From positions 1-64,000 of the forward strand of contig CAJJBW010000006.1 of NCBI GenBank assembly GCA_905182515.1: a stretch of DNA of 64,000 bases, written 5' to 3'. Below, in pieces: positions 47,821-56,369 of this stretch. A program made the position numbers and the translations under genes. Below the pieces are notes generated by a model. The model was not told where the DNA came from, did no database searches, and worked only from the letters and a program-made list of their open reading frames with translations. This DNA comes from an uncultured Candidatus Poseidoniales archaeon. GTDB taxonomy: Archaea > Thermoplasmatota > Poseidoniia > Poseidoniales > Thalassarchaeaceae. How positions within the stretch are numbered: position 1 is the stretch's first letter; every line of letters starts with the position of its first letter.

Positions 47821-50367
47821 ATGGTTCTCATGAAATTTAATTTTATTGAGAATATAATTAGGTCTAATCCTTTTGTATACATATCATTATTATTAATATG
47901 TCCTTTATTTATTACAGCAGCTCATGTCTTGTTGGATTCCGAGGCACCAGTGGGGGACTTAATAGAACCTCCATTAAATCATGATCCTCTTAGTGAAGGT
48001 TTTATTCTAATTATTCTTGATGGGGTAGGAGAAGATTGGCTTCTTAGTGAAGAACATTTACCATTGATTAATTCTAAAAGAGATACTGGTGCAACTCTTT
48101 ATTTGAGAACTAGCCCGCTTACTCTTTCAGCTACCTGTGTTTCTGAAATAATGACAGGGGTACCAAATTCACCAAGTGATGGTCTCCGCAATTTCGACTT
48201 ATCACATCCAGGAGGAGATGATGCTTGGACATTGGCCTCAGAGAAAAAAAATGACGAAAATATTTCTGAATATGGTGTAGGCCTGGTTGGCAGTTATGTA
48301 TTTGGAAATATGTATGGTAAAAATAAAAATATTGACTTTACGGATACATTTCTTGGTCATTCAGATTACTATAAAGGAGATGAGGATACTGCTGATTTAT
48401 TACATCAATGGCTTGATAATGATACTTATAATGTCATTGGGGCTCATTTTTCAGGTCCCGATAAGGTAGGTCACCGATGGGGCACGGTAGGAGATAAGTA
48501 TGAAGATAAATTATCACACGTTGATAAATTAGTAAGTGATGTAATCAAGGTTGTACCTGACAATTGGACCATTGTAATTACTGCAGATCATGGGATGACA
48601 AAACTAGGTACTCACGGGTCATCACAAGATATCACCAGAAATGTTGCTGCACTCGTTTGGGGTCCGCTAATCATAGAAGGTTCCGAAGCAGATGGTCACC
48701 AACGAGATTTGGCTGCATTAGCAATAGCTACGTTGGATCTATCCTTTCCAGTACAATTGCATGGTAGAATACCCCTAGATATATTAGATTTATCAATTAG
48801 TACAAAAGATGATTTAGAAATGTGGAACTGGTTAGCCGCTTATGAAAGACAGGATTTTCTTGAATCAATAGATAGGCCGGCAGCAAATAATTTACAAGTA
48901 GATGTAATAGATTGGGATAAAATTTCAATTGATGCAGAATTTACAAGATTTATAGACGTATTCATTTCAGTAAGCACTTGGTCAATACTTGCAGCCACAG
49001 CATTATTTCTCATAGGAATGAATACTCCCAACAATACCATAGATCGTAAAGCTACTGCACTATTTTTAGTAGTTCTTGTAAGTATGATAATCAGTCATGC
49101 ATTCTTAGGTATTGCAGCGGTATTGCCTAGATCAATAGGTGCGATTTCATCAATGTGGATTGTTTGGTGGTCATTAGGAAATATAAAGGAAAATAAGAAT
49201 GATTATTTTTATGTAAATAGAATTTATAATAGATTAATTAAATCATTACCTAAATGGTGGCCATGGTTAGCTGCATCATTAGTAATGACTTTTAGTAGCC
49301 TTAGATTTTGGTTCATATTAATCCCACTAACTTGGATATTATTAGGAAACAAGACACTGACTAAAAATAATAATGCCATTCAGAAATTACCCCTTATAAT
49401 TTTAGGGATAATTTCTTTGATAGGTATCATAGGTGTTCATGAACGTTTAGTTGGAGATCATTGGGTTCTTGCACTAGTTCAAACAGGATGGCCAGACACA
49501 ATTTTTAATATACTATTTAGTATTCTAATTCTAACCATAACAGGGCCATTTCATCAACATCTAATTAACCCTCATGGTTCTAAATTGGAGGGTTATGTTT
49601 TATCTGGTTGGCTTTTATTAATATTATTCGTAAATTGGATTGGAGATACATCTGTTGACAGAGTATTTCTAATAATTATATTATTATTTGGTATATTTGG
49701 CATGGCCCAACGGGCTAATTTAATTTCAGAGGGTATAATTAAAATTTTTGGAATAAAAGATCTTGATATTGCTGCATTAGGAGCATTATTAGTATTGACA
49801 TGGGGTGCATGGTCTGCAGTTATGACAATTCTTCTAATTTCTTCAATAGATGCGCTCATGAGGACTGAATGGAAATGGATTTCAATTGAAAAACACAGTC
49901 TTTATAATCCTCGTCCATTTATTGCTGCGGCTATACTTCCTTTAGCAATATGGATTCTATGGTGGACTATGTTAGGTCAAGTAAATGGTTTAGAAGCGTG
50001 GGGATTACCACATCCAAGAGAACTTGATCCTGGCCGACTTATAGTGAGAGGCGGTTATGTTGGTGCAAGAGATAATCCCCCTACTGAGTGGATGACTTTA
50101 CTCATATTTCTCCCCCTATTATTATCTTCTACTGCCATAATATCAAGATTGAAAGAAAGAGGCCTTTCTTTACAACCATATGCAATAGCACTTTCTTTAC
50201 AACTTATTGGTTGTTTTGCAACATTAGCCTTTTCGCCTCCCTATCCGAGACTCATTTTTAGTTTAACATGGAATATAGTGTTTTCATCATTCCAGATTCT
50301 CGCATTATTATTAGCTATATTATTCACATATATTTCAAAAAATCCAAGAAATCCGACAATCTTGTAA
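47821..50367 (+). CDS. Membrane-bound alkaline-phosphatase-superfamily transferase (GPI ethanolamine-phosphate transferase-like)
   Basis: One N-terminal helix, then a catalytic domain (about 50-310), then about fourteen helices (from 355). The catalytic core shows 'GFILIILDGVGEDWLL', a probable Thr nucleophile in 'LSATCVSEIMTGVPN', 'GAHFSGPDKVGHRWGT' and 'VITADHGMTKLGTHG', the metal-binding order of PIG-N/O/G enzymes. A soluble domain joined to a multi-helix membrane body is also the layout of those enzymes, which add ethanolamine phosphate to glycolipids. A lipid head-group role on the outer face is inference. Confidence 0.75.
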   Translation: MVLMKFNFIENIIRSNPFVYISLLLICPLFITAAHVLLDSEAPVGDLIEPPLNHDPLSEGFILIILDGVGEDWLLSEEHLPLINSKRDTGATLYLRTSPLTLSATCVSEIMTGVPNSPSDGLRNFDLSHPGGDDAWTLASEKKNDENISEYGVGLVGSYVFGNMYGKNKNIDFTDTFLGHSDYYKGDEDTADLLHQWLDNDTYNVIGAHFSGPDKVGHRWGTVGDKYEDKLSHVDKLVSDVIKVVPDNWTIVITADHGMTKLGTHGSSQDITRNVAALVWGPLIIEGSEADGHQRDLAALAIATLDLSFPVQLHGRIPLDILDLSISTKDDLEMWNWLAAYERQDFLESIDRPAANNLQVDVIDWDKISIDAEFTRFIDVFISVSTWSILAATALFLIGMNTPNNTIDRKATALFLVVLVSMIISHAFLGIAAVLPRSIGAISSMWIVWWSLGNIKENKNDYFYVNRIYNRLIKSLPKWWPWLAASLVMTFSSLRFWFILIPLTWILLGNKTLTKNNNAIQKLPLIILGIISLIGIIGVHERLVGDHWVLALVQTGWPDTIFNILFSILILTITGPFHQHLINPHGSKLEGYVLSGWLLLILFVNWIGDTSVDRVFLIIILLFGIFGMAQRANLISEGIIKIFGIKDLDIAALGALLVLTWGAWSAVMTILLISSIDALMRTEWKWISIEKHSLYNPRPFIAAAILPLAIWILWWTMLGQVNGLEAWGLPHPRELDPGRLIVRGGYVGARDNPPTEWMTLLIFLPLLLSSTAIISRLKERGLSLQPYAIALSLQLIGCFATLAFSPPYPRLIFSLTWNIVFSSFQILALLLAILFTYISKNPRNPTIL

Positions 50368-50971
50368 GAATAAATAACTATGAACGACGTATCAATTCTT
50401 AGTTATTGGAAAGTATATTTGTATTTTTCTGATTTCCTAATATACTTTAAGAATCATTATTTAGTAATTTATTTTTTTTGAAAAATTGTAATTTATAAAA
50501 GGATAATAGAATAAATCAATAGTGGTCAATGAGTCTCAAGTAGGATTCAATTAGCCTAGAAACGTCTTATTTAAGGACTTCTTCACCACTACTTAATTTT
50601 AGATTACTCTTACCTTATTTATTACTAAGTAGCGTATGAGGTATTATATGACTATGATAATATAATGGATGAACATATAATCAAACATGATTTCTCTCAA
50701 TTCTTATAGTGACAAATGGTCTACCATTACTTGTTTGTATACGCAAGACATCTATGGCATCCATGACTATTTATAGATATAATTCACTTCTTTAAAATAT
50801 CGGAAATTTCTATCCACAAAAATAGATACGTTTCATTCTTCAATTTCTATACCTATGATATTTTAATTTCTTTCATACCTTTCCCGTATTTAGTATACAT
50901 ATTATTTAGAATAATCATACAAAGTACTTCTATATTGGAAGCCTTACATTTTCAACATAGGGGATGCCGAT
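50368..50971. other. Gene-free AT-rich intergenic region
   Basis: About 600 bp between the phosphatase-like gene and the SDR. No credible coding frame, tRNA or known RNA was found on either strand. It contains one notable inverted repeat at 50410-50448 and runs of A and T. Both flanking genes point rightward, so the second half probably holds the SDR promoter. Confidence 0.6.
50410..50448. terminator. Inverted repeat after the phosphatase-like gene
   Basis: AAAGTATATT (50410-50419) and AATATACTTT (50439-50448) are perfect 10-base arms around a 19-base loop that is T-rich. Position 43 bp after the stop suggests a transcript end or stabilising hairpin; the AT-only stem is weak. Confidence 0.4.
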
Positions 50972-51868
50972 ATGAAATGGAAAGCAATAAATATGCCTAG
51001 TCAAGAGGGAAAAATAGCAATAGTTACTGGTTCGAATACAGGAACTGGATACCACATTGCCTACGGTCTTGCTTCTAAAGGAGCGTCTGTAATAATGGCG
51101 TGTAGAAATAATGAGAAAGCAGAACAGGCTAAACTAAATATTCTCAAAGACATCCCTCATGCCAATATAGTAATTGAACATCTAGATTTATCAGATTTAG
51201 AATCAATTTCAAATTTCACAAAAAGTATAAAGAATCAATATGACAAAATAGATATATTGGTCAACAATGCAGGCGTAATGGTACCGCCTCAATCAATTAC
51301 TACTGATGGTTTTGAGCTTCAATTTGGCACAAATCATATTGGCCATTTTGCCCTCTCAGGATTGTTGCTCCCACTTCTGGAGTCTGCAGAAAATGCGAGA
51401 GTAATCACAATGTCCAGTATTGCACACAATAGCGGTGTGATTGACTTCGAAGATCTACAAAGTAACCAAAAAAGATACAGTAAGTGGGGCAGTTATTCAC
51501 AGAGTAAACTTGCAAATCTTATATTTGCTATAGAATTTAATAGACGTTTAAAAAGCAATAATTCTAGTGTTACTTCGTTAGCAAGCCACCCAGGTTGGTC
51601 CGCTACAGATTTGCAGCGTCATTCACTCTTATTTCGTTTCTTGAATCTCATATTTGGGATGGCTCCTGTGAAAGGTGCTGCACCATGCCTATATGCAGCA
51701 ACTATGGATGATGCTCCAAATTATCCATATTGGGGTGTAACAAAAATTGGTGAAATGCATGGCTGGACTGGAAGAGCTAAAATAAATAATAAAGCGAATG
51801 ATGAATCGACAGCGTTGCGACTCTGGGATGTAAGTTGTGAATTATCAAGAGTAAGTTATCTCAATTAA
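50972..51868 (+). CDS. Short-chain dehydrogenase/reductase (retinol dehydrogenase-like)
   Basis: Rossmann enzyme with 'KIAIVTGSNTGTGYHIAYGL' (TGxxxGxG), 'DILVNNAGVMVPP' (NNAG), and the catalytic 'YSQSKLANLIF' (YxxxK) with a Ser in 'TMSSIAHNSG'. The 'EHLDLSDLESI' segment and start 'MKWKAINMPSQEGK' are typical of the retinol dehydrogenase/protochlorophyllide-reductase-like subgroup, which uses NADP. The substrate is unknown; lipophilic aldehydes or ketones are likely. It stands alone. Confidence 0.88.
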   Translation: MKWKAINMPSQEGKIAIVTGSNTGTGYHIAYGLASKGASVIMACRNNEKAEQAKLNILKDIPHANIVIEHLDLSDLESISNFTKSIKNQYDKIDILVNNAGVMVPPQSITTDGFELQFGTNHIGHFALSGLLLPLLESAENARVITMSSIAHNSGVIDFEDLQSNQKRYSKWGSYSQSKLANLIFAIEFNRRLKSNNSSVTSLASHPGWSATDLQRHSLLFRFLNLIFGMAPVKGAAPCLYAATMDDAPNYPYWGVTKIGEMHGWTGRAKINNKANDESTALRLWDVSCELSRVSYLN

Positions 51869-51933
51869 GTGCCAAAAAAAGAAATTTATAAATAAATAAA
51901 AAACAGTTTATTTTTAACAAATATATACATTTA

Positions 51934-52722
51934 TCATAATGGTGCATCCATAGTCCATAGAGTAGTAGGTTTGTGCCAATCTCGGAGTTGATCAGTCTCT
52001 AAACGCAACTGAAATGATTCCCCTTTTGATACATCTGTTTCTATTATTGCAAAGGGTATATTGTATATATTTACTCTAAATGTGTTATCAAATAATGTTT
52101 CTTGCCCTACTATTGACCCGTCTAGTGTACGTTCTAAAATAACTCTAATATGGCATTCTTGAAGTGGATTACGTAATGAACAAGATTCACTGCTTCCATC
52201 ATGCTCTACTGTGACAATGCCTTCTATTGTAATTACACCTTCTAAAGGAACTAGATTTACTATCGTGGCCTTTGCAGTAGGGGTGCAAACACATTCCATA
52301 TTATCTGACACAACGGAACCTTCAAAGGTCACCGTGACATTAATAGAATCTATTCTGATAGACTTGGATGTAGTTGAAGTTGCAGTAATATGATAAACTC
52401 CAGGTTTAGCATATTCATGTTCAACTTGAGGTCCGGTAGCCACTAATCCGTCCCCAAAATCCCAAGTAATTATTCCATTTGTAGCCGATGTTGAGAACTC
52501 AAATCTATGTAATCGCTCCGTCACTACATCCTCTTCATCATTATCTCCTTCATCTATTTCAACCAAAGTGTATATGTTAACTCCTTCAGTAATTGGTGCT
52601 TCAATCATAAACGAATTAGCCTCACCAATTGTTAAAGAACCTAGATTGTATAAAGTAATGCCAGTTACTCCACTTAATATCATTAAAAAAGACAAAACCG
52701 ATACAGAAATAGTAAACTTCAT
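51934..52722 (-). CDS. Secreted or membrane-anchored PKD-domain protein
   Basis: An N-terminal hydrophobic signal or anchor ('ISVSVLSFLMILSGVTGITL') precedes an extracytoplasmic region. Residues about 73-130 form a PKD beta-sandwich: 'GIITWDFGDGLVATGPQVEH' with 'YAKPGVYHITATS'. A second domain holds cysteines ('NMECVCTPTA', 'ESCSLRNPLQECHI') that could form disulfides. PKD domains mediate surface protein or glycan contacts. It is likely a cell-envelope protein of unknown partner. Confidence 0.75.
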   Translation of the reverse strand: MKFTISVSVLSFLMILSGVTGITLYNLGSLTIGEANSFMIEAPITEGVNIYTLVEIDEGDNDEEDVVTERLHRFEFSTSATNGIITWDFGDGLVATGPQVEHEYAKPGVYHITATSTTSKSIRIDSINVTVTFEGSVVSDNMECVCTPTAKATIVNLVPLEGVITIEGIVTVEHDGSSESCSLRNPLQECHIRVILERTLDGSIVGQETLFDNTFRVNIYNIPFAIIETDVSKGESFQLRLETDQLRDWHKPTTLWTMDAPL

Positions 52723-52847
52723 AACTTTATCAATATCGAATTACTTATGAATATCTGTTTATACCAGTTAGCCGACAATATATACGCATATATTACTTAT
52801 TACAATTGTAATAAAGTTTAATAGATTTATACGTCTGAAAGATAATA

Positions 52848-53552
52848 ATGTGGAGTAAATTTATTTTATCAAAAAAAAAAAATAATATAAAACATGTTAA
52901 GAATTCTGATGATGATTACCTGATAGATGCAGATGATAAATTGAAACCACTCATAATAACATTTGGTGGGATTTCTGGTGGCATATATCAACCAGTATTT
53001 GAATTTAAAAGATTTTTACTAAATAATGTAGATTGTCATTTTATTTTTGTAAAGGACACTAATCAATGTTGGTATCACAAGGGGGCAATTGGTTTAGGAG
53101 ATACCATTGAAGATTTAAAAATAAATCTTTTGAATATGATTGAAACTATTAATTATTCCAAAATAATAACTATTGGAGGATCAATGGGCGGTTTTGCTGC
53201 ATTATTATTTGGTAGTTTGATTAAAGCTGATGGAATCATATCTTTTAGTCCACAGACATTTATAGATAAAAATAATAGAAAAATACATAATGACAATAGA
53301 TGGCCTAATCAAATAAATAACGTGCAAAAGAAATTTGATGAAACTTATTTTGATTTATCAAATTTAAATTTTGATAAAATAAAAGTATATGCAATACACG
53401 GAAAAAAAGACAAATTAGATAAAATCCATAGTGAAAGGTTGAAAATTAAAAACTTTAAAATATCCAGTTATTACGGAGGTCATAATGTTGTTAAAACTAT
53501 CAGAGATAATGGAATATTAATAAAAATCATTAATGAATGTATTGAATCTTAA
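52848..53552 (+). CDS. Alpha/beta hydrolase-like protein
   Basis: A 234-residue protein with an oxyanion-type strand 'PLIITFGGISGGIYQP', a nucleophile elbow G-G-S-M-G-G ('KIITIGGSMGGFAALLFGSL') and the catalytic-acid region 'KVYAIHGKKDKLDK', with a late His in 'YYGGHNVVK'. The fold is that of serine hydrolases; similar small proteins occur in envelope polysaccharide clusters, but no such genes surround it. Codon nine onward contains a run of twelve A bases, a possible slippage site. The base composition is extremely AT-rich. Confidence 0.7.
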   Translation: MWSKFILSKKKNNIKHVKNSDDDYLIDADDKLKPLIITFGGISGGIYQPVFEFKRFLLNNVDCHFIFVKDTNQCWYHKGAIGLGDTIEDLKINLLNMIETINYSKIITIGGSMGGFAALLFGSLIKADGIISFSPQTFIDKNNRKIHNDNRWPNQINNVQKKFDETYFDLSNLNFDKIKVYAIHGKKDKLDKIHSERLKIKNFKISSYYGGHNVVKTIRDNGILIKIINECIES

Positions 53553-53633
53553 TTTAATATATTAAAAGTATTAATTTGTAAGTGATACATAGGATAAACA
53601 TTGTAAACCTAGATACTAAGGACGTTAGGAAAC

Positions 53634-54875
53634 ATGGGCACGAAGGCATATGATCTCTACGATTTAGAAGATAAATATCGAGATTCCTTAGAAATTTGTA
53701 AAAATTTCCTAATCTCAAAGGACAGAGTTGCTAAAGGATCCAACATAAACAAGGCAAGATTAGATTTTATCATTTTAAAGAACCCAAATTGTCCACTTTG
53801 TGGTGCAATATTTAACGGGAAAAATAGTAATACTGAACACATATTGCCACTGGGTTTGGGTGGTGAAAATATAATTAATAACAAAATTCAATTGTGTGTA
53901 GCTTGTAATGCTTCTAAAAATAATGTATTACAAAGTTACTTAGGACATCCTCCTTATTGGAAGTATTATGAAAACAAATGGAATACGATAAAGAAGTTTA
54001 TTTTATGGAGTGAAATTGTATCTGATGAAGGAATTGGTTCTAGCAATAGTGTCCCCTCAATGCATCAAAGATTCTTAGATGCTCGATTTGGAGGAATTGA
54101 AAATAACGTCGATGTTAGAGGATATGGGAGGTTATCTTCATGGAAAGTAGGTGACGAACCTAACATAATTTGCATTCAAAGTAATACTAAAAATATAGAT
54201 AAAAAACAAACACAAAATGGTTCAAAAAATATTATACTAACAATGTTCGAAAATGGCCTAAGTAAATTAGGAGATAAATTATTTATAGACGACACGAGAA
54301 CAATTAAACCATTAATGATAGGTGCTAGAAACAAATCTCATGATCAAAACAAACATGAAGTGAAAAAGGAGTTAACTGAACCATTAGATGTAGTGATAAA
54401 GAAACTAATTGGCAATGAAACTATATCACTTCAAAAACTAGGACATAACATATCAGAATACCAAGAAATAAAAAGTGGCACAAGAGGGACCAAGGCATTC
54501 TTTGCCGAATATGGGTGCAAAGGAACTATGAAAAATATATTAGTAAAGGAATTGGGAGAAATTATTGATATTAGTGGAAAGCATCCAAATCATCAAATAA
54601 AAATTTCAAAGTCAACGGACTTAGAAAATATTGATTTAGAGCCATTAGAAGAAGTGATAAAACTATTAATTGGCAAGGAAATGATTTCTCTCCAAAAACT
54701 TGGAAATAAAATATCTAAATATGAATACGAAAGAAGTGGTCTACGAGGGACCAAGGCATTCTTTGCGACTTATGGATATAAAGGAACTATGAAAAATATA
54801 TTAGAAAATGAATTAGTAAATATTATTGAGATTAATGGAGAACATCCAAATCACCAAATTAATATTAAAATATAA
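53634..54875 (+). CDS. HNH endonuclease-domain protein with two C-terminal repeats
   Basis: The N-terminal HNH core: C53-P-L-C56, 'NTEHILPLGLGGENIINN' (Glu68-His69 and Asn82/83), and 'LCVACNASKNN' (C88, C91, N92). The zinc and catalytic residues look intact. A middle region of unknown fold ('FGGIENNVDVRGYGRLSSW') follows. The last 165 residues are two copies of an 87-residue module, each ending 'GTKAFFAxYGxKGTMKNIL'. The layout suggests a nuclease guided by a repeated nucleic-acid-binding unit, perhaps LOTUS/OST-HTH-like, but that is inference. No restriction-modification partner is adjacent. Confidence 0.8.
   Translation: MGTKAYDLYDLEDKYRDSLEICKNFLISKDRVAKGSNINKARLDFIILKNPNCPLCGAIFNGKNSNTEHILPLGLGGENIINNKIQLCVACNASKNNVLQSYLGHPPYWKYYENKWNTIKKFILWSEIVSDEGIGSSNSVPSMHQRFLDARFGGIENNVDVRGYGRLSSWKVGDEPNIICIQSNTKNIDKKQTQNGSKNIILTMFENGLSKLGDKLFIDDTRTIKPLMIGARNKSHDQNKHEVKKELTEPLDVVIKKLIGNETISLQKLGHNISEYQEIKSGTRGTKAFFAEYGCKGTMKNILVKELGEIIDISGKHPNHQIKISKSTDLENIDLEPLEEVIKLLIGKEMISLQKLGNKISKYEYERSGLRGTKAFFATYGYKGTMKNILENELVNIIEINGEHPNHQINIKI
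54376..54870 (+). repeat. In-frame tandem duplication of an 87-codon module
   Basis: Two copies with a 261-base period; the most conserved 60 bases begin near 54484 and 54745. Protein and DNA identity are high in the 'KAFF..YG' block, indicating fairly recent internal duplication within the HNH gene. Confidence 0.85.
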
Positions 54876-54970
54876 ACATTAGAAATGAAAGATCTAAGAG
54901 AAGCAATTGTTGATGTGACTAGTTCTGTTTTGTAGAAATTTTGATTACCCGATACTTATTCCGATGTTTG

Positions 54971-55546
54971 ATGACTGATGTAAATCGATGCCTGTGGCCT
55001 ACAAAAGACCCTATGTATCTCAATTACCATGATCAAGAATGGGGGATTCCAAATCGGGATGGTCGCCAATTGTTTGAGAAAATTATACTCGAGGGCGCTC
55101 AGGCAGGACTCTCCTGGATAACCATCCTCAAGAAGCGTGAAAACTATAGGCACCTATTCGATAGATTTGATCCAGTAAAGGTGGCATCATATAATGAAAA
55201 AGATGTGTCTAGACTTATGGGAGATGCGGGTATCATTCGTAACCGTGCCAAGATTAATTCAGCAATAAATAACGCAAAAGCCTTTTGCAAGCACTTCGGA
55301 AATGATGAAGATGCTTTTAGTGAATTTTTATGGAGTTTTGTAGATGATAAACCAATCATCAATCAGAGGATGAGTATGGACGATATACCTCCTACATCTG
55401 AAATTAGTACGAAAATGAGTAAGCAATTAAAGAAAATGGGTTTCAGTTTCATTGGACCAACGACCTGCTATGCAATGATGCAGGCGACTGGAATGGTAGA
55501 TGACCACATAGTGACATGTTTCTGTCACACTTCAAATAGAAACTAG
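54971..55546 (+). CDS. tag: DNA-3-methyladenine glycosylase I
   Basis: TAG family base-excision enzyme: 'NRCLWPTKDPMYLNYHDQEW', 'RQLFEKIILEGAQAGLSWIT', 'LMGDAGIIRNRAKINSAINN' and 'SFIGPTTCYAMMQATGMVDD' followed by zinc-binding 'HIVTCFCH'. The catalytic Glu is in 'ILEGAQAGLSW'. It removes 3-methyladenine from alkylated DNA. The gene looks bacterial in sequence. ATG 54971 starts at the conserved N terminus; the frame opens earlier at 54941. Confidence 0.94.
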   Translation: MTDVNRCLWPTKDPMYLNYHDQEWGIPNRDGRQLFEKIILEGAQAGLSWITILKKRENYRHLFDRFDPVKVASYNEKDVSRLMGDAGIIRNRAKINSAINNAKAFCKHFGNDEDAFSEFLWSFVDDKPIINQRMSMDDIPPTSEISTKMSKQLKKMGFSFIGPTTCYAMMQATGMVDDHIVTCFCHTSNRN

Positions 55547-55548
55547 AA

Positions 55549-55635
55549 TTAGGGAGTATTAAATCTAAAAAGGTAATTTATTGAAAATAATGTTAGTATC
55601 GCAACAAATAAAATATATTGTATCACTTTACGCAT
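55549..55635 (-). pseudogene. Truncated copy of a signal-peptide protein gene
   Basis: Reads 'MRKVIQYILFVAILTLF', near-identical to the N terminus 'MRKVIHRILIVAILTLFSLP' of the protein at 55755-56261, then diverges after about 17 residues and stops at 28. Its 5' flank is also duplicated. It is a relic of a partial duplication or of a paralogue mostly lost; a tiny membrane peptide could still be made. Confidence 0.65.
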
Positions 55636-55697
55636 GAATCCCCATCACAACAGAAGGTTAATGGAGTAATCTGTTCAACATGTCAGATAATCAAAAC
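55582..55697. repeat. Direct repeat copy A (with 56208-56323)
   Basis: 116 bases align without gaps to 56208-56323, offset 626. The shared segment covers the start codon, signal-peptide coding part and the upstream region of the gene at 55755-56261. The first 22 bases are identical. Confidence 0.85.
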
Positions 55698-55754
55698 TAG
55701 GTATTATAAGTACAATAATTAAATGCTTCGACTCATGAATCATGAATTATTTTT

Positions 55755-56261
55755 TTAGATGGATTTTTTTTTAACATACAAAAGGAACATAAGAAGGCCT
55801 TCGGATAGTTTAGAGCTCAATCCTAAATAATCTTCAACGATGTAATGTATGTCTGGGTTAGAAACGAAGTATGCTACGAACATGGACATGAGAATCAATA
55901 ATAGTGATATCCATGAAATATGGGTAGTTTGCTGATTGAGTTTAGCAAAGATTGTCAAAAATAATATACCATAAATTCCCAAACCACCAACCAACAGTAA
56001 TGAATCATCCAAACCCAGAAGAATATGCACTGTTCCAGTATACAAAGCGAGTGAAAACGTCAAAGGAGTGAATATTTCTGATTGGAAATTGATCCATTCC
56101 TTTAATAACATATATGAGAAAAGTGAAGTTAATATCGCGATAATCATTATGTATAAGTTACTGATTGTTTGGAGATTACCATCACCATGAGCGGAGGCGA
56201 TTGGAAGTGAAAATAATGTTAGTATCGCAACAATTAAAATTCGGTGTATAACTTTACGCAT
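55755..56261 (-). CDS. Membrane protein with cleavable signal peptide, unknown function
   Basis: A signal peptide 'MRKVIHRILIVAILTLFSLP' with AxA-type end ('ASAHGDG') precedes four to five hydrophobic helices (about residues 34-52, 64-82, 88-105, 113-131). A His directly after the cleavage site could bind metal. No family recognised. The last residues run into Lys and a short tail. The 5' portion and promoter are duplicated nearby. Confidence 0.65.
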   Translation of the reverse strand: MRKVIHRILIVAILTLFSLPIASAHGDGNLQTISNLYIMIIAILTSLFSYMLLKEWINFQSEIFTPLTFSLALYTGTVHILLGLDDSLLLVGGLGIYGILFLTIFAKLNQQTTHISWISLLLILMSMFVAYFVSNPDIHYIVEDYLGLSSKLSEGLLMFLLYVKKKSI

Positions 56262-56323
56262 GAATTCTCCTTACAACAGTAGGTTTATCTACTCATCTGT
56301 TCAACAGGTCTGATAATCAAAAC
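56208..56323. repeat. Direct repeat copy B (with 55582-55697)
   Basis: Partner of the repeat at 55582-55697; includes the start and upstream control region of the signal-peptide membrane protein. The segment CTGTTCAACA followed by TGATAATCAAAAC is conserved in both, suggesting that the promoter was copied with the gene start. Confidence 0.85.
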
Positions 56324-56369
56324 CTTTTTTTTACGGCACATTAAATAGTGAGTTGAATATCAACAAATT

